A DNA stretch of 64,000 bases, taken from assembly GCA_934725575.1 (NCBI GenBank), contig CAKVCK010000014.1, positions 38,485 to 102,484 of the forward strand. Reading direction: 5' to 3'. Shown here in pieces: positions 42,827 through 52,164 of this stretch. The stretch comes from an uncultured Bacteroidales bacterium. Its GTDB lineage: Bacteria; Bacteroidota; Bacteroidia; Bacteroidales; UBA932. Every line of letters begins with the position of its first letter. Within the stretch, counting starts at the first letter, position 1. Under the pieces are notes generated by a model. The model worked only from the letters and a program-made list of their open reading frames with translations. It was not told the DNA's origin and searched no databases. The position numbers and the translations under genes are program-made.

Positions 42827-44671
42827 CTATTCCTCAGCTGTAAGGGCCAGACGGACTGTGCTGTGCATTGTGTTAGCTTTATCCGGTGATTTGTCACGGA
42901 AATAAACGCTTATGCTGGACAGATCGCCATTGTCCATACTCCCGCGGCTTCTGATGACCTTTCCCTCTCCGCTCACCGGGCCGACAGGATCCGTCTGAGC
43001 CGCCGCACCGTACGGAGCGTACCAATCCGAACACCATTCAGGGCAATTGCCGGACATATCATAAAGGCCAAGCTCATTCGGCTTCTTCATCCTCACAGAA
43101 TGAAGTCTGCTACCAGAATTAGGAGCATACCAAGCCACTTCATCCTCATTATTACTTCCAGAAAAGAAAAAGCCTTCACTCTTTATACCTCCTCTGGCCG
43201 CGAACTCCCACTCTGCCTCGGTCGGGAAGCGGAATTCTTCACCGGTGATGTCATTGAGTTTGTCAATGAACGCCTTGGACTCATTCCATGAGAGTCCGAA
43301 AGCCGGCATTTCATCACCAGAATTTCCCATCCATCTTGCTATCACGTTGTCATCACCCATAACGGTCCGGTACAGTTTCTGCGTCAACTCTGTCTCGGCG
43401 ATCCAATAGTCCTTGGTAAGTGTGACCTTGTGCTGTGGTTTCGCATTGTCCAAGCCGGACAAATAACTTGGGGCTCCCATTTCAAACGAGCCAGCCCTGA
43501 CCTTGACCATCCTTAGCGGGGTGTTCTCCACCCAGAACGTCTTCACGTCCTGGTCAAGATTCGCCGGCACAAGAGTGTAATAGCCTAGCAGAATCAAGCG
43601 ACCATTCAGACTTACGGTGACTCCCAGTTTCGCACCCAACCTGCCGGCAAAGAATAAATCGTCAAACGAAGCGGCCGACAATGTCAAGGAAAAACCGCCA
43701 GGGTAATATTCCGCGTCAATCACTGTAATTTTCGCTATGTCACCAGCTTCGTCCTCATCGTCACCGTAATCGACTGTGTAATATGCCTGGGCATTCTCAA
43801 TGTACAGATAGTCTTTAAGGCTTTCCTCACAAGAAGTGTCAAAGAAAACCTCAAAGTTCTCGGTAACATATTCACCATTCTTCAATCTGTAAGGAATCCG
43901 GATCAGCCCATCCGTGTACGTCGGTACGTAAAGTATGGAGACAAGCGCAAGATCAATCTCTTCTTTTGTGTAATAGTTCTTCAAGGCCTCGTCAATATAT
44001 TCCTTGATTCCATTGATCTTGGATTCAAGGTCGCTGACAGCGTCCTGAACCGCCTTGGAGCATTCGCCGGTGATGTCTTTCTTCACCTCAGCGATCTTTG
44101 TGGCTATGATGGAGTCCAAGTCCTTCTCTATCTTGTCTATGCGGTCGGAAAGACTGCCCAAAGACTTTTGCAGGCTCTCGACAGTGCCTTTTATCGCGGC
44201 CACAGACTCAGCAAGATCTGAAATGGTCTTGTCGTACTTCTCTCCGGTCCAAGTCTTGATGTCATTGGCAAGATCTGTTTTCAGAGAAGTGATCATTCCC
44301 TCCAGTTCAGTATCCTTCTTCTTCAAGTCATCAATGGAAGAATTAACCTTTGCCAGATTGTTTTCCATTTCCGTCCTCAACGATTTCAGGTTGGCAAGAA
44401 GCTCCTCACTTCCTCCCTTGGCCAGTTGCTCCTTTATGGCGTCAACGGCTGTCTGAAGGTCGGAGGATTTCTTCTCCAAAGCGTCGATGTATCCTTTCAG
44501 TTCCTTGTCTGTCTTTTCAAGGCTGGTCAAAGAGGACTTAAGCTCAGAGACCTTGGTCTCCATCGCCTTGCTCGATTCGTCAAGGCGGTTGATGTCGTCA
44601 TCGTAGTTGCTGCACGCGACGGCCGCGCAGGCAATCGCCGCGGCGATGATGAGGTAAAGGATTTTTTTCAT
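42827..44671 (-). CDS. Lipoprotein with coiled coil and SUMF1-type domain
   Basis: A 614-residue lipoprotein (lipobox AVAC). Residues 25-230 are heptad-like coiled coil ('RLDESSKAMETKVSELKSSL', 'LKSLRTEMENNLAKVNSS'). A middle beta-rich region of about 150 residues follows, then a formylglycine-generating-enzyme-like (SUMF1) domain with 'MVKVRAGSFEMG', 'TELTQKLYRTVMG', 'FRFPTEAEWEFAARGG' and 'LYDMSGNCPEWCSDW'. The domain often serves as a binding or effector module. The catalytic cysteine pair cannot be assigned by eye. The next gene on the same strand encodes a 7TM protein, 5 bp away. Confidence 0.85.
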   Translation of the reverse strand: MKKILYLIIAAAIACAAVACSNYDDDINRLDESSKAMETKVSELKSSLTSLEKTDKELKGYIDALEKKSSDLQTAVDAIKEQLAKGGSEELLANLKSLRTEMENNLAKVNSSIDDLKKKDTELEGMITSLKTDLANDIKTWTGEKYDKTISDLAESVAAIKGTVESLQKSLGSLSDRIDKIEKDLDSIIATKIAEVKKDITGECSKAVQDAVSDLESKINGIKEYIDEALKNYYTKEEIDLALVSILYVPTYTDGLIRIPYRLKNGEYVTENFEVFFDTSCEESLKDYLYIENAQAYYTVDYGDDEDEAGDIAKITVIDAEYYPGGFSLTLSAASFDDLFFAGRLGAKLGVTVSLNGRLILLGYYTLVPANLDQDVKTFWVENTPLRMVKVRAGSFEMGAPSYLSGLDNAKPQHKVTLTKDYWIAETELTQKLYRTVMGDDNVIARWMGNSGDEMPAFGLSWNESKAFIDKLNDITGEEFRFPTEAEWEFAARGGIKSEGFFFSGSNNEDEVAWYAPNSGSRLHSVRMKKPNELGLYDMSGNCPEWCSDWYAPYGAAAQTDPVGPVSGEGKVIRSRGSMDNGDLSSISVYFRDKSPDKANTMHSTVRLALTAEE

Positions 44672-44676
44672 AAATA

Positions 44677-45444
44677 TTATTCTGATTTTTTAAATTCCTT
44701 ATCGTCGGCAGTGATGTTCTCTATCTCAGCACTCTTGCCGGCGTATGCGAGAAAATACACTGTCACAACCGTGTAGAACACTGTATAGGTGATCACGAAC
44801 AGCGACAGCTGCCAATATTCCCTGAAGAAATATGAACACAAGGCAAGGATTCCCACGACAAGGGCGGATCCAAAAAGCAGGGTGACGCTGTCATTGCTGT
44901 ATATACGGAACTCCTCCGGAGTGCAGATCTTTCTCAGAAGTTTGACGTACCATTTTCTTTCAAGGCTGAAAGCTATCGTATAGACGATCAACTGAACCAC
45001 ATAGAATGTGAAATAGCAAAGGCAGACCGTCATCTTGACCCCAGGATGTTCTATGAATATCAAGTATATCAGCACAAAAATGGCGATAGGGATCAGGTTG
45101 AGCGCAAGCATTCCCCAGCTCACAAGCCTGGAATTCAGGAGCGAGAGTGACGCGATGGTGAAAAGCAGAGCCTGTGAGGAGCTAAGGGTAAGGTTGACTA
45201 TCGAGAAGAATTTGCCGGTCGGAGCGACATTTCCCTTGAACAACAATCCGGCCGTCATCAAGGACATAATCAGGAACGCGAGTCCAAGGGCGATCCGCGC
45301 GCTGATGTACCGTTCTGGCCGGAATAGCCTTCGATCCATCTCCTTGATGAAACGACGCATATTCAGAAGCAATACCGCATCCACCATACAGACCAAGGAC
45401 GAGGCTATGCAGATAATATTATAGGTTTGCTGCTCTGTCATCAT
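44677..45444 (-). CDS. Polytopic membrane protein (about seven TM helices)
   Basis: A 255-residue protein with about seven hydrophobic segments from about residue 8 to 235 and a short charged tail. It resembles the membrane half of Bacteroides 7TM sensor-regulators but lacks a helix-turn-helix or kinase domain. It starts the operon with the SUMF1 lipoprotein, so a signal-receptor plus surface partner is possible. Function unknown. Confidence 0.7.
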   Translation of the reverse strand: MMTEQQTYNIICIASSLVCMVDAVLLLNMRRFIKEMDRRLFRPERYISARIALGLAFLIMSLMTAGLLFKGNVAPTGKFFSIVNLTLSSSQALLFTIASLSLLNSRLVSWGMLALNLIPIAIFVLIYLIFIEHPGVKMTVCLCYFTFYVVQLIVYTIAFSLERKWYVKLLRKICTPEEFRIYSNDSVTLLFGSALVVGILALCSYFFREYWQLSLFVITYTVFYTVVTVYFLAYAGKSAEIENITADDKEFKKSE

Positions 45445-45560
45445 TAATATAATTTGTTCCGTTCACGCGTGAAGCCGGAAATCTTTATATGTTGATTAGG
45501 TAGGATCGATTGTTTTCGTCTGACAAATGTACATAACGATGGCATAAAAGCAAATGAAGA

Positions 45561-45640
45561 CGGGTAGTAAATTTCGGTTGTTAATGAAATTTACTACCCG
45601 GAATACAAAATTTACCAGACATCGTAACGAAATTTACTAC
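45561..45640. repeat. Tandem AT-rich hairpin repeat (H3) after uvrB
   Basis: Arms CGGGTAGTAAATTTC and GAAATTTACTACCCG (15 bp, exact) enclose the 10-base loop GGTTGTTAAT; a second, partial unit (AAAATTTACC...GAAATTTACTAC) follows 43 bp later. The loop length and GGT start recall the GGTAACGTGC hairpins. It lies downstream of uvrB, as a terminator would. Confidence 0.7.
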
Positions 45641-45680
45641 TTTCTCAGGGAATATCGCCGGAGTCTGGTGACTCAAGGAA

Positions 45681-47858
45681 TCAATCCTTCCAGACTTTAA
45701 GATATTCCTGAAGTGCCCACATCTCGTCGCGGTAGCGGGCGGCCTCGCTGAAGTCCAGGTCTGCGGCGGACTTCTCCATCCTGCGCTTGTCCTCCGCGAT
45801 GGTCTTCTGGATCTGCTCCCGGCTCATCGACCTGATCACCGGATCCTGAAGCACGGCGGCCAGATCAGCCTTGACGAATCCGTCCACGTAGGCCGTGTTG
45901 CCTTCCCTCTTGGAATCGTGCCCAAGCCCGACGGAGACAGTGCCACGTCCAAGTTCGCTTGGATTAGGAATATATGTAGGATCGGAAACCGAATCCGCAG
46001 CGCTGACCCTTCCGCTCGGACCGTTCTTGACCCGAGGATTGACAGCCTTATCCGACTCGCCGTAGAGTTCGGACACGAGTATATTCCTTTTGACATCAAC
46101 CTGCTTCGGGGTGATGTGGTGGAGTTTGTTATATTCAATCTGCTTCGTCCTGCGGCGGTTGGTCTCGCGGATGGTCTGATCCATCGACTCGGTGACCGTG
46201 TCGGCATACATTATCACAAGGCCGTTGACGTTTCTTGCGGCTCGCCCGGCGGTCTGGGTCAACGCCCTTCCCGAGCGGAGGAAGCCTTCCTTGTCTGCGT
46301 CCAGGATCGCCACAAGCGACACTGTAGGAATATCCAGTCCCTCGCGCAGGAGGTTCACCCCGACCAGCACATCGAAGAGTCCGTTCTTGAAGTCCTCGAT
46401 GATCTCGACACGCTCGCCGGTATCGACATCGGAATGGATGTAGCGCACCCGGATGTCAATCTTGTCCAGATAGTCGGTCAGTTCCTCGGCCATTCTCTTG
46501 GTCAGGGTCGTGACGAGAACCCTCTCGTCCTTCTCGGCTCTCTTGCGGATCTCCTCGACAAGATCATCGACCTGATTCTTGGTCGGACGCACCTCGATCG
46601 GAGGATCCAGCAGTCCTGTAGGCCTTACAACCTGCTCTACCACAAGGCCGTCCGAGCGTTCCAGCTCATAATCAGAAGGCGTGGCGCTGACGTAAACTTT
46701 CTGGTCGGTGATCGAGTTGAACTCGTCGAAAGTAAGAGGCCTATTGTCAGATGCGGCCGGAAGGCGGAATCCATATTCAATGAGAACTGACTTGCGCGCG
46801 TGGTCGCCGCCGTACATCGCCCTTATCTGCGGGATAGTGACGTGGCTCTCGTCTATGAACGTGATGAAGTCCTTCGGGAAGTAGTCGATGAGGCAGAACG
46901 GTCTCTGGCCAGGTTGACGGCCGTCCAAGTAACGGGAATAGTTCTCTATGCCCGGACAGTAGCCCATCTCCTTGATCATCTCAAGATCGTTCTCGACACG
47001 TTGCTGCAATCTTTTGGCTTCCAGACCCTTGCCTATCTCATTGAAGTAATCGACCTGTTTCTTGAGGTCGTCCTGGATCATACTCACGGCCTTGATGCTG
47101 CGTTCCCTTGTGGTCACGAAGTTCGTGGCCGGGAAGATCGGAACCTCGTCCAGAGACTCAATGTGCGCCCCGGTCAGCGGATCTATAAGCGACAGGGAAT
47201 CGATCTCGTCACCGAAAAACTCAATCCTCACAGCCTCGTCAGAGCCTCCGAGGAACACATCAACAGTATCTCCACGAACCCTGAACGTACCTCTTTTGAA
47301 ATCCACCTCGGTACGGCTGTAGTTCGCATCGACCAAATGATAAAGAAGCCTTGTCAGGCTGCGCTGCTCACCTTTCTTAACGACAACAGACTGTGCGTGA
47401 AAGTCTTCTGGGTTTCCGATACCATAAAGGCAGGACACACTGGAGACCACGATCACGTCCCGCCTGCCGGACATCAAAGCCGATGCCGCGCTGAGGCGCA
47501 ACTTGTCAATCTGGTCATTGATACTGAGGTCTTTCTCGATGTATGTATCGGTTGTCGGAAGATAGGCCTCCGGCTGATAGTAGTCGTAATATGAGACGAA
47601 ATATTCAACAGCATTGGACGGGAAGAAGCTCTTGAACTCCCCATAAAGCTGCGCCGCCAGCGTCTTGTTGTGGCTTAGGATCAGCGCCGGCCGCTGAAGT
47701 CTCTCGATGACGTTCGCCATTGTGAAGGTCTTTCCCGACCCCGTCACGCCCAGCAACGTCACATCCCCCACGCCCTGACTCAGAGCCTCACAAAGCCCCT
47801 CGATCGCCCCCGGCTGATCCCCCGACGGCTTGTATGTCGATTCTAAACGAAATTTCAT
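45681..47858 (-). CDS. uvrB: UvrB, excision nuclease subunit B
   Basis: The damage-recognition helicase of UvrABC. It has Walker A GVTGSGKT, the beta-hairpin region 'YYDYYQPEAYLP', helicase motif 'TLTKRMAEEL' and the C-terminal UVR motif ('DLDFSEAARYRDEMW'). Length 725, about 50 more than E. coli UvrB. The extra part (about residues 612-665, 'SDKAVNPRVKNGPSGRV' and following) sits between the helicase core and the UVR motif and is Gly/Ser/Asp-rich. It lies upstream of hairpin H3. Confidence 0.95.
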   Translation of the reverse strand: MKFRLESTYKPSGDQPGAIEGLCEALSQGVGDVTLLGVTGSGKTFTMANVIERLQRPALILSHNKTLAAQLYGEFKSFFPSNAVEYFVSYYDYYQPEAYLPTTDTYIEKDLSINDQIDKLRLSAASALMSGRRDVIVVSSVSCLYGIGNPEDFHAQSVVVKKGEQRSLTRLLYHLVDANYSRTEVDFKRGTFRVRGDTVDVFLGGSDEAVRIEFFGDEIDSLSLIDPLTGAHIESLDEVPIFPATNFVTTRERSIKAVSMIQDDLKKQVDYFNEIGKGLEAKRLQQRVENDLEMIKEMGYCPGIENYSRYLDGRQPGQRPFCLIDYFPKDFITFIDESHVTIPQIRAMYGGDHARKSVLIEYGFRLPAASDNRPLTFDEFNSITDQKVYVSATPSDYELERSDGLVVEQVVRPTGLLDPPIEVRPTKNQVDDLVEEIRKRAEKDERVLVTTLTKRMAEELTDYLDKIDIRVRYIHSDVDTGERVEIIEDFKNGLFDVLVGVNLLREGLDIPTVSLVAILDADKEGFLRSGRALTQTAGRAARNVNGLVIMYADTVTESMDQTIRETNRRRTKQIEYNKLHHITPKQVDVKRNILVSELYGESDKAVNPRVKNGPSGRVSAADSVSDPTYIPNPSELGRGTVSVGLGHDSKREGNTAYVDGFVKADLAAVLQDPVIRSMSREQIQKTIAEDKRRMEKSAADLDFSEAARYRDEMWALQEYLKVWKD

Positions 47859-47880
47859 TTTAATTCATTAACAATCAATC

Positions 47881-48894
47881 CTATTTTTGTCGCTGCAGCA
47901 TATAAATTTCTTTCTGGCGTTCAATTTCCCTACGAAGTTCCTCTTTTGTAGGAAGAAACGGCAGATATTTTGCGGTGAAAAGTTGCTCATTACCATTTAG
48001 GATAGAATACTTAGCTATATCTGAATCCGTATCGGAACAGAGCACAATCCCGATTGTTGGATTATCCCCGTCCGTCCGTTTCAACTCGTCATACATTCGG
48101 CGGTACATATCCATTTGTCCTACATCCTGATGGGTTATTTTACCTATTTTCAAATCAACCAACACATAACATTTGAGGATTACATTATAAAAAACCAAGT
48201 CGATAAAATAATCTTGAGCATCAGTTCTAATCATTTGTTGGCGTTTCACAAAGGCGAAACCTCGTCCCAATTCCATAAGGAAGTCTTGAAGATGGTCGAT
48301 GATCGCTGATTCGAGTTCTTCTTCCGAAAAGCCATTGTCCTGCTTGAATCCTAAAAATTCAGCCACAATCGGGTTCTTAAAAAGTTCCGGTTTTGTAGGC
48401 TGTTTTTCAGTCATTGGCAACTGTGGCTGTGTAAAATGCCGCTCATAATATTGTGTACTGATATTTCTGTCCAGTGTCCTTACACTCCACATTTCTTGTG
48501 AAGCAGTTTCCAAGTACCAACGTATCGCTGTCTCATCACCTACACGCAAGGTCCGAAAAATGTGAGTCCACTGAAGATTTGGAAATCGCGATTTCCAAAT
48601 CTCGTAGTTAGGAACAGCAATATAGAATTTACGAAATGCCCTCAGATAACGCGCTGAAAAGCCTTCTCCGTAATCGTTAGAGAGTTGCTTAGAGAGTTTA
48701 TCTATAAGTTTATCTCCATACACAGCCCGTTCTAATCCCCCTTGTTCTTCCTCCACTATGCGTTTTCCTATTTGCCAATAGGTTTCAATCATAATGCTTC
48801 CTACAGAAGAATAGGCCTCTCTACGACCTTGTTCAATGATTTTTTTGATGTCGGCAATTATACTGCCTTTATTTTTTTCCGCGCAATCATTCAT
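47881..48894 (-). CDS. PDDEXK nuclease of the YhcG (DUF1016) family, AT-rich
   Basis: A 337-residue protein. The N-terminal part ('SVGSIMIETYWQIGKRIVEEEQ', 'LSKQLSNDYGEGFSARYLRAFRKFY') is the DUF1016 N-domain; the C-terminal part carries the PD-(D/E)XK nuclease core 'DYFIDLVFYNVILKCYVLVDLKIGK'. YhcG-like proteins occur in defence and other variable loci; the task here is unknown. GC is low and there is no TGAATAT copy, so it is probably an acquired gene. Start MNDCAEKNKG is chosen over a longer reading. Confidence 0.85.
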   Translation of the reverse strand: MNDCAEKNKGSIIADIKKIIEQGRREAYSSVGSIMIETYWQIGKRIVEEEQGGLERAVYGDKLIDKLSKQLSNDYGEGFSARYLRAFRKFYIAVPNYEIWKSRFPNLQWTHIFRTLRVGDETAIRWYLETASQEMWSVRTLDRNISTQYYERHFTQPQLPMTEKQPTKPELFKNPIVAEFLGFKQDNGFSEEELESAIIDHLQDFLMELGRGFAFVKRQQMIRTDAQDYFIDLVFYNVILKCYVLVDLKIGKITHQDVGQMDMYRRMYDELKRTDGDNPTIGIVLCSDTDSDIAKYSILNGNEQLFTAKYLPFLPTKEELRREIERQKEIYMLQRQK

Positions 48895-49045
48895 AGTTAT
48901 TCCTCCAGTTCCATACCATATCACCTTATAGCACTATACACAAAGATATTTATAATCTTACAGAAAAACGAACGATTCGAAGACAATTAATTTAGACGGC
49001 AGCACCATTTGGTCGTTGTTCCATACCAAATCTGCATAAATTCAC

Positions 49046-49053
49046 TATTTTTG
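49046..49053 (+). promoter_or_regulatory. -7 box TATTTTTG for agmatine deiminase
   Basis: Fits TAnnTTTG; 17 bases before the first ATG at 49071. Confidence 0.6.
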
Positions 49054-49070
49054 CATAGTAATAAACTGAA

Positions 49071-50099
49071 ATGAATATGAGACTGCCTGCTGAATGGGAG
49101 AGACAGAGCGGGGTGATGCTCACCTGGCCTGACGAGACGACACCTTGGTACGAACTGGAGAAGGTGCAGGAATGCTATGCACGGATCATTTCCGCGATAC
49201 TGCGCTTCGAGAAGGTGCTGCTGGTGACGGCTGACATTCAGGCCGCCACGGAGAGGCTGACCGTACTTGGCGTGGACACTTCCAAGATCCAATTCCAGGA
49301 GTGTTCGATCAACGACACCTGGGCGCGCGACCACGGCGGAATCGCAGTCTATGGCGACAATGGGGAGAAGTACCTCTACGATTTCGTGTTCAACGGCTGG
49401 GGCCTCAAGTTCGCCTCGAATTTCGACAACGGAATCACCAAGAAGATATTCTTTGACAGGGCTTTCGCCGATGAGGTGATGTGCGTGGATATGCGCCCGT
49501 TCGTACTGGAGGGCGGCAGCATCGACACCGACGGGGCCGGCACCCTGATGGCCACCTCGGAATGCCTGTGCAGCGACAACAGGAATGAATATCTCACCCA
49601 AGAGGAGATCGAGGGCGAGCTCAAGCAGGCGTTCGGCCTCAAGCGTGTACTTTGGGTGGACAGCGGCAGCCTCTCAGGCGACGACACCGACAGCCACATC
49701 GACATCCTGGCGCGGTTCTGCGACCCGGAGACAATCGCCTACCTCAAAAGCGACAACCCGGAAGATCCTGACTACGAGTCTTTAATGAATATGGAAGCGC
49801 AGCTTCAGTCTTTCAGGACTCTTGACGGGAAGCCTTACAGGCTCGTTCCGCTCCCGAAGCCGGAGCAGATGTTCCTGGACGATTATCCTCTCCCGGCATC
49901 CTACGCTAATTTCCTGATTATCAACGGAGCGGTTCTCGTGCCGGGCTCCGGTTCGGAACTCGATGAGGTCGCCCGCACCAGACTACAGGAAGTCTTTCCG
50001 GACAGAGAGGTAATCGTCATCGATTGCCGTCCACTCCTCTCAGGCCACGGCGGCCTCCACTGCGTCACAATGCAGTTCCCGGAAGGCTGGTTGGAATAA
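49071..50099 (+). CDS. aguA: Agmatine deiminase
   Basis: Hydrolyses agmatine to N-carbamoylputrescine and ammonia in polyamine or arginine metabolism. The 342-residue product shows 'WARDHGG', 'LEGGSIDTDG', 'DSHIDILARF' and the catalytic Cys near the C-terminus in 'GGLHCVTMQ' (Cys331), the pattern of the peptidylarginine deiminase-like family. No N-carbamoylputrescine amidase gene is in the window. Start is ATG-AAT-ATG. It stops directly against the convergent outer-membrane protein gene. Confidence 0.93.
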   Translation: MNMRLPAEWERQSGVMLTWPDETTPWYELEKVQECYARIISAILRFEKVLLVTADIQAATERLTVLGVDTSKIQFQECSINDTWARDHGGIAVYGDNGEKYLYDFVFNGWGLKFASNFDNGITKKIFFDRAFADEVMCVDMRPFVLEGGSIDTDGAGTLMATSECLCSDNRNEYLTQEEIEGELKQAFGLKRVLWVDSGSLSGDDTDSHIDILARFCDPETIAYLKSDNPEDPDYESLMNMEAQLQSFRTLDGKPYRLVPLPKPEQMFLDDYPLPASYANFLIINGAVLVPGSGSELDEVARTRLQEVFPDREVIVIDCRPLLSGHGGLHCVTMQFPEGWLE

Positions 50100-50828
50100 T
50101 CAGAATGAATACGACAGCGTCAGCCCGAAAGTGTGGTAAAGGGCTCTTTTCTTAGGATAGAAATCGTAGAAATCAGTTCCGTTATAGCTCAGGGTTCTTA
50201 CGCTGGAGAACATATCGATGTCGTTCAGCGAATAACTCAGACCGATTCCCCAATCACTGAATGAGAACAGGATCGTGCCGCGGCACTGCCAAAAGACGCT
50301 GCGCCCGCCCCAGCCACGGACATATTCAGTCTTCGTGTCACCAGCCTCATTGGACAGAAGCACCTCCCTCCTTGAGAAAGGTATCGCGAAGACAGCCCCC
50401 GGTTCCACAAGGCAAGCGATCCTGCAACGCCCGAGTTCCAACAGATCCGGAGTCTTGAATATTCCCGAAAACAGAAATTTCGGAGCCAGCGCGTCTATAT
50501 TCCATTCATCCTCCTCGCCTGATGTCATACGCCACTGGTCGTAGTCGGAATCAACAATGCCGCCGCCCGGCATATTCTTCCCCATAAAGCCCACTCCGCA
50601 CGACACGCCTCCGCCAAGGGCCACGTACCGGTTCAGAAAATGATGCCAGGTCACCTCCATCAGGCCGTATTCGTTGGTGGAATAGCCAAAGTTGAACCGG
50701 AGCAGTTCCTTTTCAGTGGCCGCTCTCTCCCTTTGGGCAACTTTCACATCCACTTCCCGCGCCGGCGACGAAATTGTCACAAGCAACAAGAATAAAGACA
50801 GGATGCGACTTCGATGATATCCGAACAT
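50100..50828 (-). CDS. Probable outer-membrane beta-barrel protein
   Basis: A 242-residue protein with a signal peptide and a body of alternating beta-strand pattern ('RFNFGYSTNEYGLMEVTWHHFL', 'VFWQCRGTILFSFSDWGIGLSYSLN') ending in aromatic Phe ('HTFGLTLSYSF'), the sorting signature of barrels. I do not recognise a family. The ATG is directly preceded by GAAT. It is convergent with the agmatine deiminase gene. Confidence 0.7.
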   Translation of the reverse strand: MFGYHRSRILSLFLLLVTISSPAREVDVKVAQRERAATEKELLRFNFGYSTNEYGLMEVTWHHFLNRYVALGGGVSCGVGFMGKNMPGGGIVDSDYDQWRMTSGEEDEWNIDALAPKFLFSGIFKTPDLLELGRCRIACLVEPGAVFAIPFSRREVLLSNEAGDTKTEYVRGWGGRSVFWQCRGTILFSFSDWGIGLSYSLNDIDMFSSVRTLSYNGTDFYDFYPKKRALYHTFGLTLSYSF

Positions 50829-50961
50829 ATTCCTATAATTTAATCGACTCGTGTCCGCAGGCCGTTATTTGCCGAGAAGATCACTGACGTAAAACATTCT
50901 CTCGCCTTGGTTTTTCAGCGAATATAAGACATTTTCCGGAACCATCATCCGAAAAAAGATG

Positions 50962-50969
50962 TAACTTTG
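50962..50969 (+). promoter_or_regulatory. -7 box TAACTTTG of the metallophosphoesterase gene
   Basis: Fits TAnnTTTG; about 35 bases before ATG 51004. Confidence 0.6.
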
Positions 50970-51003
50970 CCTTCAAACCACTGTAGAGAATACAAGAATA
51001 CCA

Positions 51004-52101
51004 ATGATAGACAATATGAGAAAGCACCTTCAATTTTTACTGGCAGCATGCCTGCTGGCATCAGGGGCATATTCCGTTCATGCGCAGAACAGGGCCGACC
51101 GTCAGAATCTTGAGAACGAGGACTCATTCTCGATGATTATCCTCGGGGACCCGCAGGGCTACACCAAGTACGACATCAACCAACCGATCTTCGAGCTCTG
51201 CACAGCTTGGATCGCGGACAATGTGGAGCATCTGAACATCAAGGCTGTGCTCTGTACGGGAGACATGGTCGAGCAGAACGAGAACATCACGATGAACCGC
51301 AAGATGCTGAACCAGACAAGCCGTGAGATGTGGGAATCCGCTTCACGTTCGATGGCGAGGCTTGACGGCAAAGTCCCGTACATCATCTCCGGTGGAAACC
51401 ACGATTATGGCTATCAGAAGTCCGAAAACGGACGGACCAAACTTCCTGAATATTTTCCTTTCGAGCGCAACTCGTGCTGGCGTGACTGCCTCGTCGCTGA
51501 TTTTCCGAACCGCAACGGGGACATCTCCATGGAGAACGCGGCGTTTGAGTTCCACGACAAGAACTGGGGAGACATCCTGGTCATCACAACCGAGTTCGCC
51601 CCACGGCCGGATGTTCTTGACTGGGCAAGGGATCTCGCGGGAAGTGAAAAGTTTCGTGGACATAAGGTCATCGCCATGACCCACAGCTATCTCAAGCAAC
51701 GTTCAGCGGAATATACTAAAAACACAAGTTATAAGATTACCCCTCAGACCTCAGGGAAGGATTTCTGGGACAAATTCGTGTCCGTCAGCCCTAACGTGGT
51801 GTTGGTCGTTTGCGGACACACCGGCAAACCGGGTGATTTTGAGGACGCTGTGGCCTACCGTGTGGACAAGAATACGGCCGGCAAGAACGTACATCAGATG
51901 ATGTTCAACGTACAGATTTCCGGCGGTGGTTGGGAAGGCAACGGCGGAGACGGCTGGCTAAGAATCCTGGAATTCATGCCAGACGGCAAGACAGTGAAGG
52001 TGAAGACATATTCCCCACTCTTCGGAATCTCTCCTTCCACAAAACATCTCGCACACCGTACCGGAGCCTGCGACCAGTTCGATATGCTGATCGATTTCTG
52101 A
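51004..52101 (+). CDS. Exported calcineurin-like metallophosphoesterase
   Basis: A 365-residue protein with a signal peptide (cleavage near VHA-Q). Metal-binding motifs: 'SMIILGDPQG', 'AVLCTGDMVEQN', 'YIISGGNHDYG', 'VIAMTHSY' and 'VLVVCGHTGKPG', the full five-motif set. Substrate unknown; relatives act on nucleotides or phosphodiesters. A second Met (51016) starts the signal peptide more tightly and could be the real start. A single gene on the plus strand. Confidence 0.88.
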   Translation: MIDNMRKHLQFLLAACLLASGAYSVHAQNRADRQNLENEDSFSMIILGDPQGYTKYDINQPIFELCTAWIADNVEHLNIKAVLCTGDMVEQNENITMNRKMLNQTSREMWESASRSMARLDGKVPYIISGGNHDYGYQKSENGRTKLPEYFPFERNSCWRDCLVADFPNRNGDISMENAAFEFHDKNWGDILVITTEFAPRPDVLDWARDLAGSEKFRGHKVIAMTHSYLKQRSAEYTKNTSYKITPQTSGKDFWDKFVSVSPNVVLVVCGHTGKPGDFEDAVAYRVDKNTAGKNVHQMMFNVQISGGGWEGNGGDGWLRILEFMPDGKTVKVKTYSPLFGISPSTKHLAHRTGACDQFDMLIDF

Positions 52102-52164
52102 CGCATCTCCTTGAGACAGGCAGGCTGAACCTGAGAAAACTCGTTATGTGGCGCGACGGGCCGA

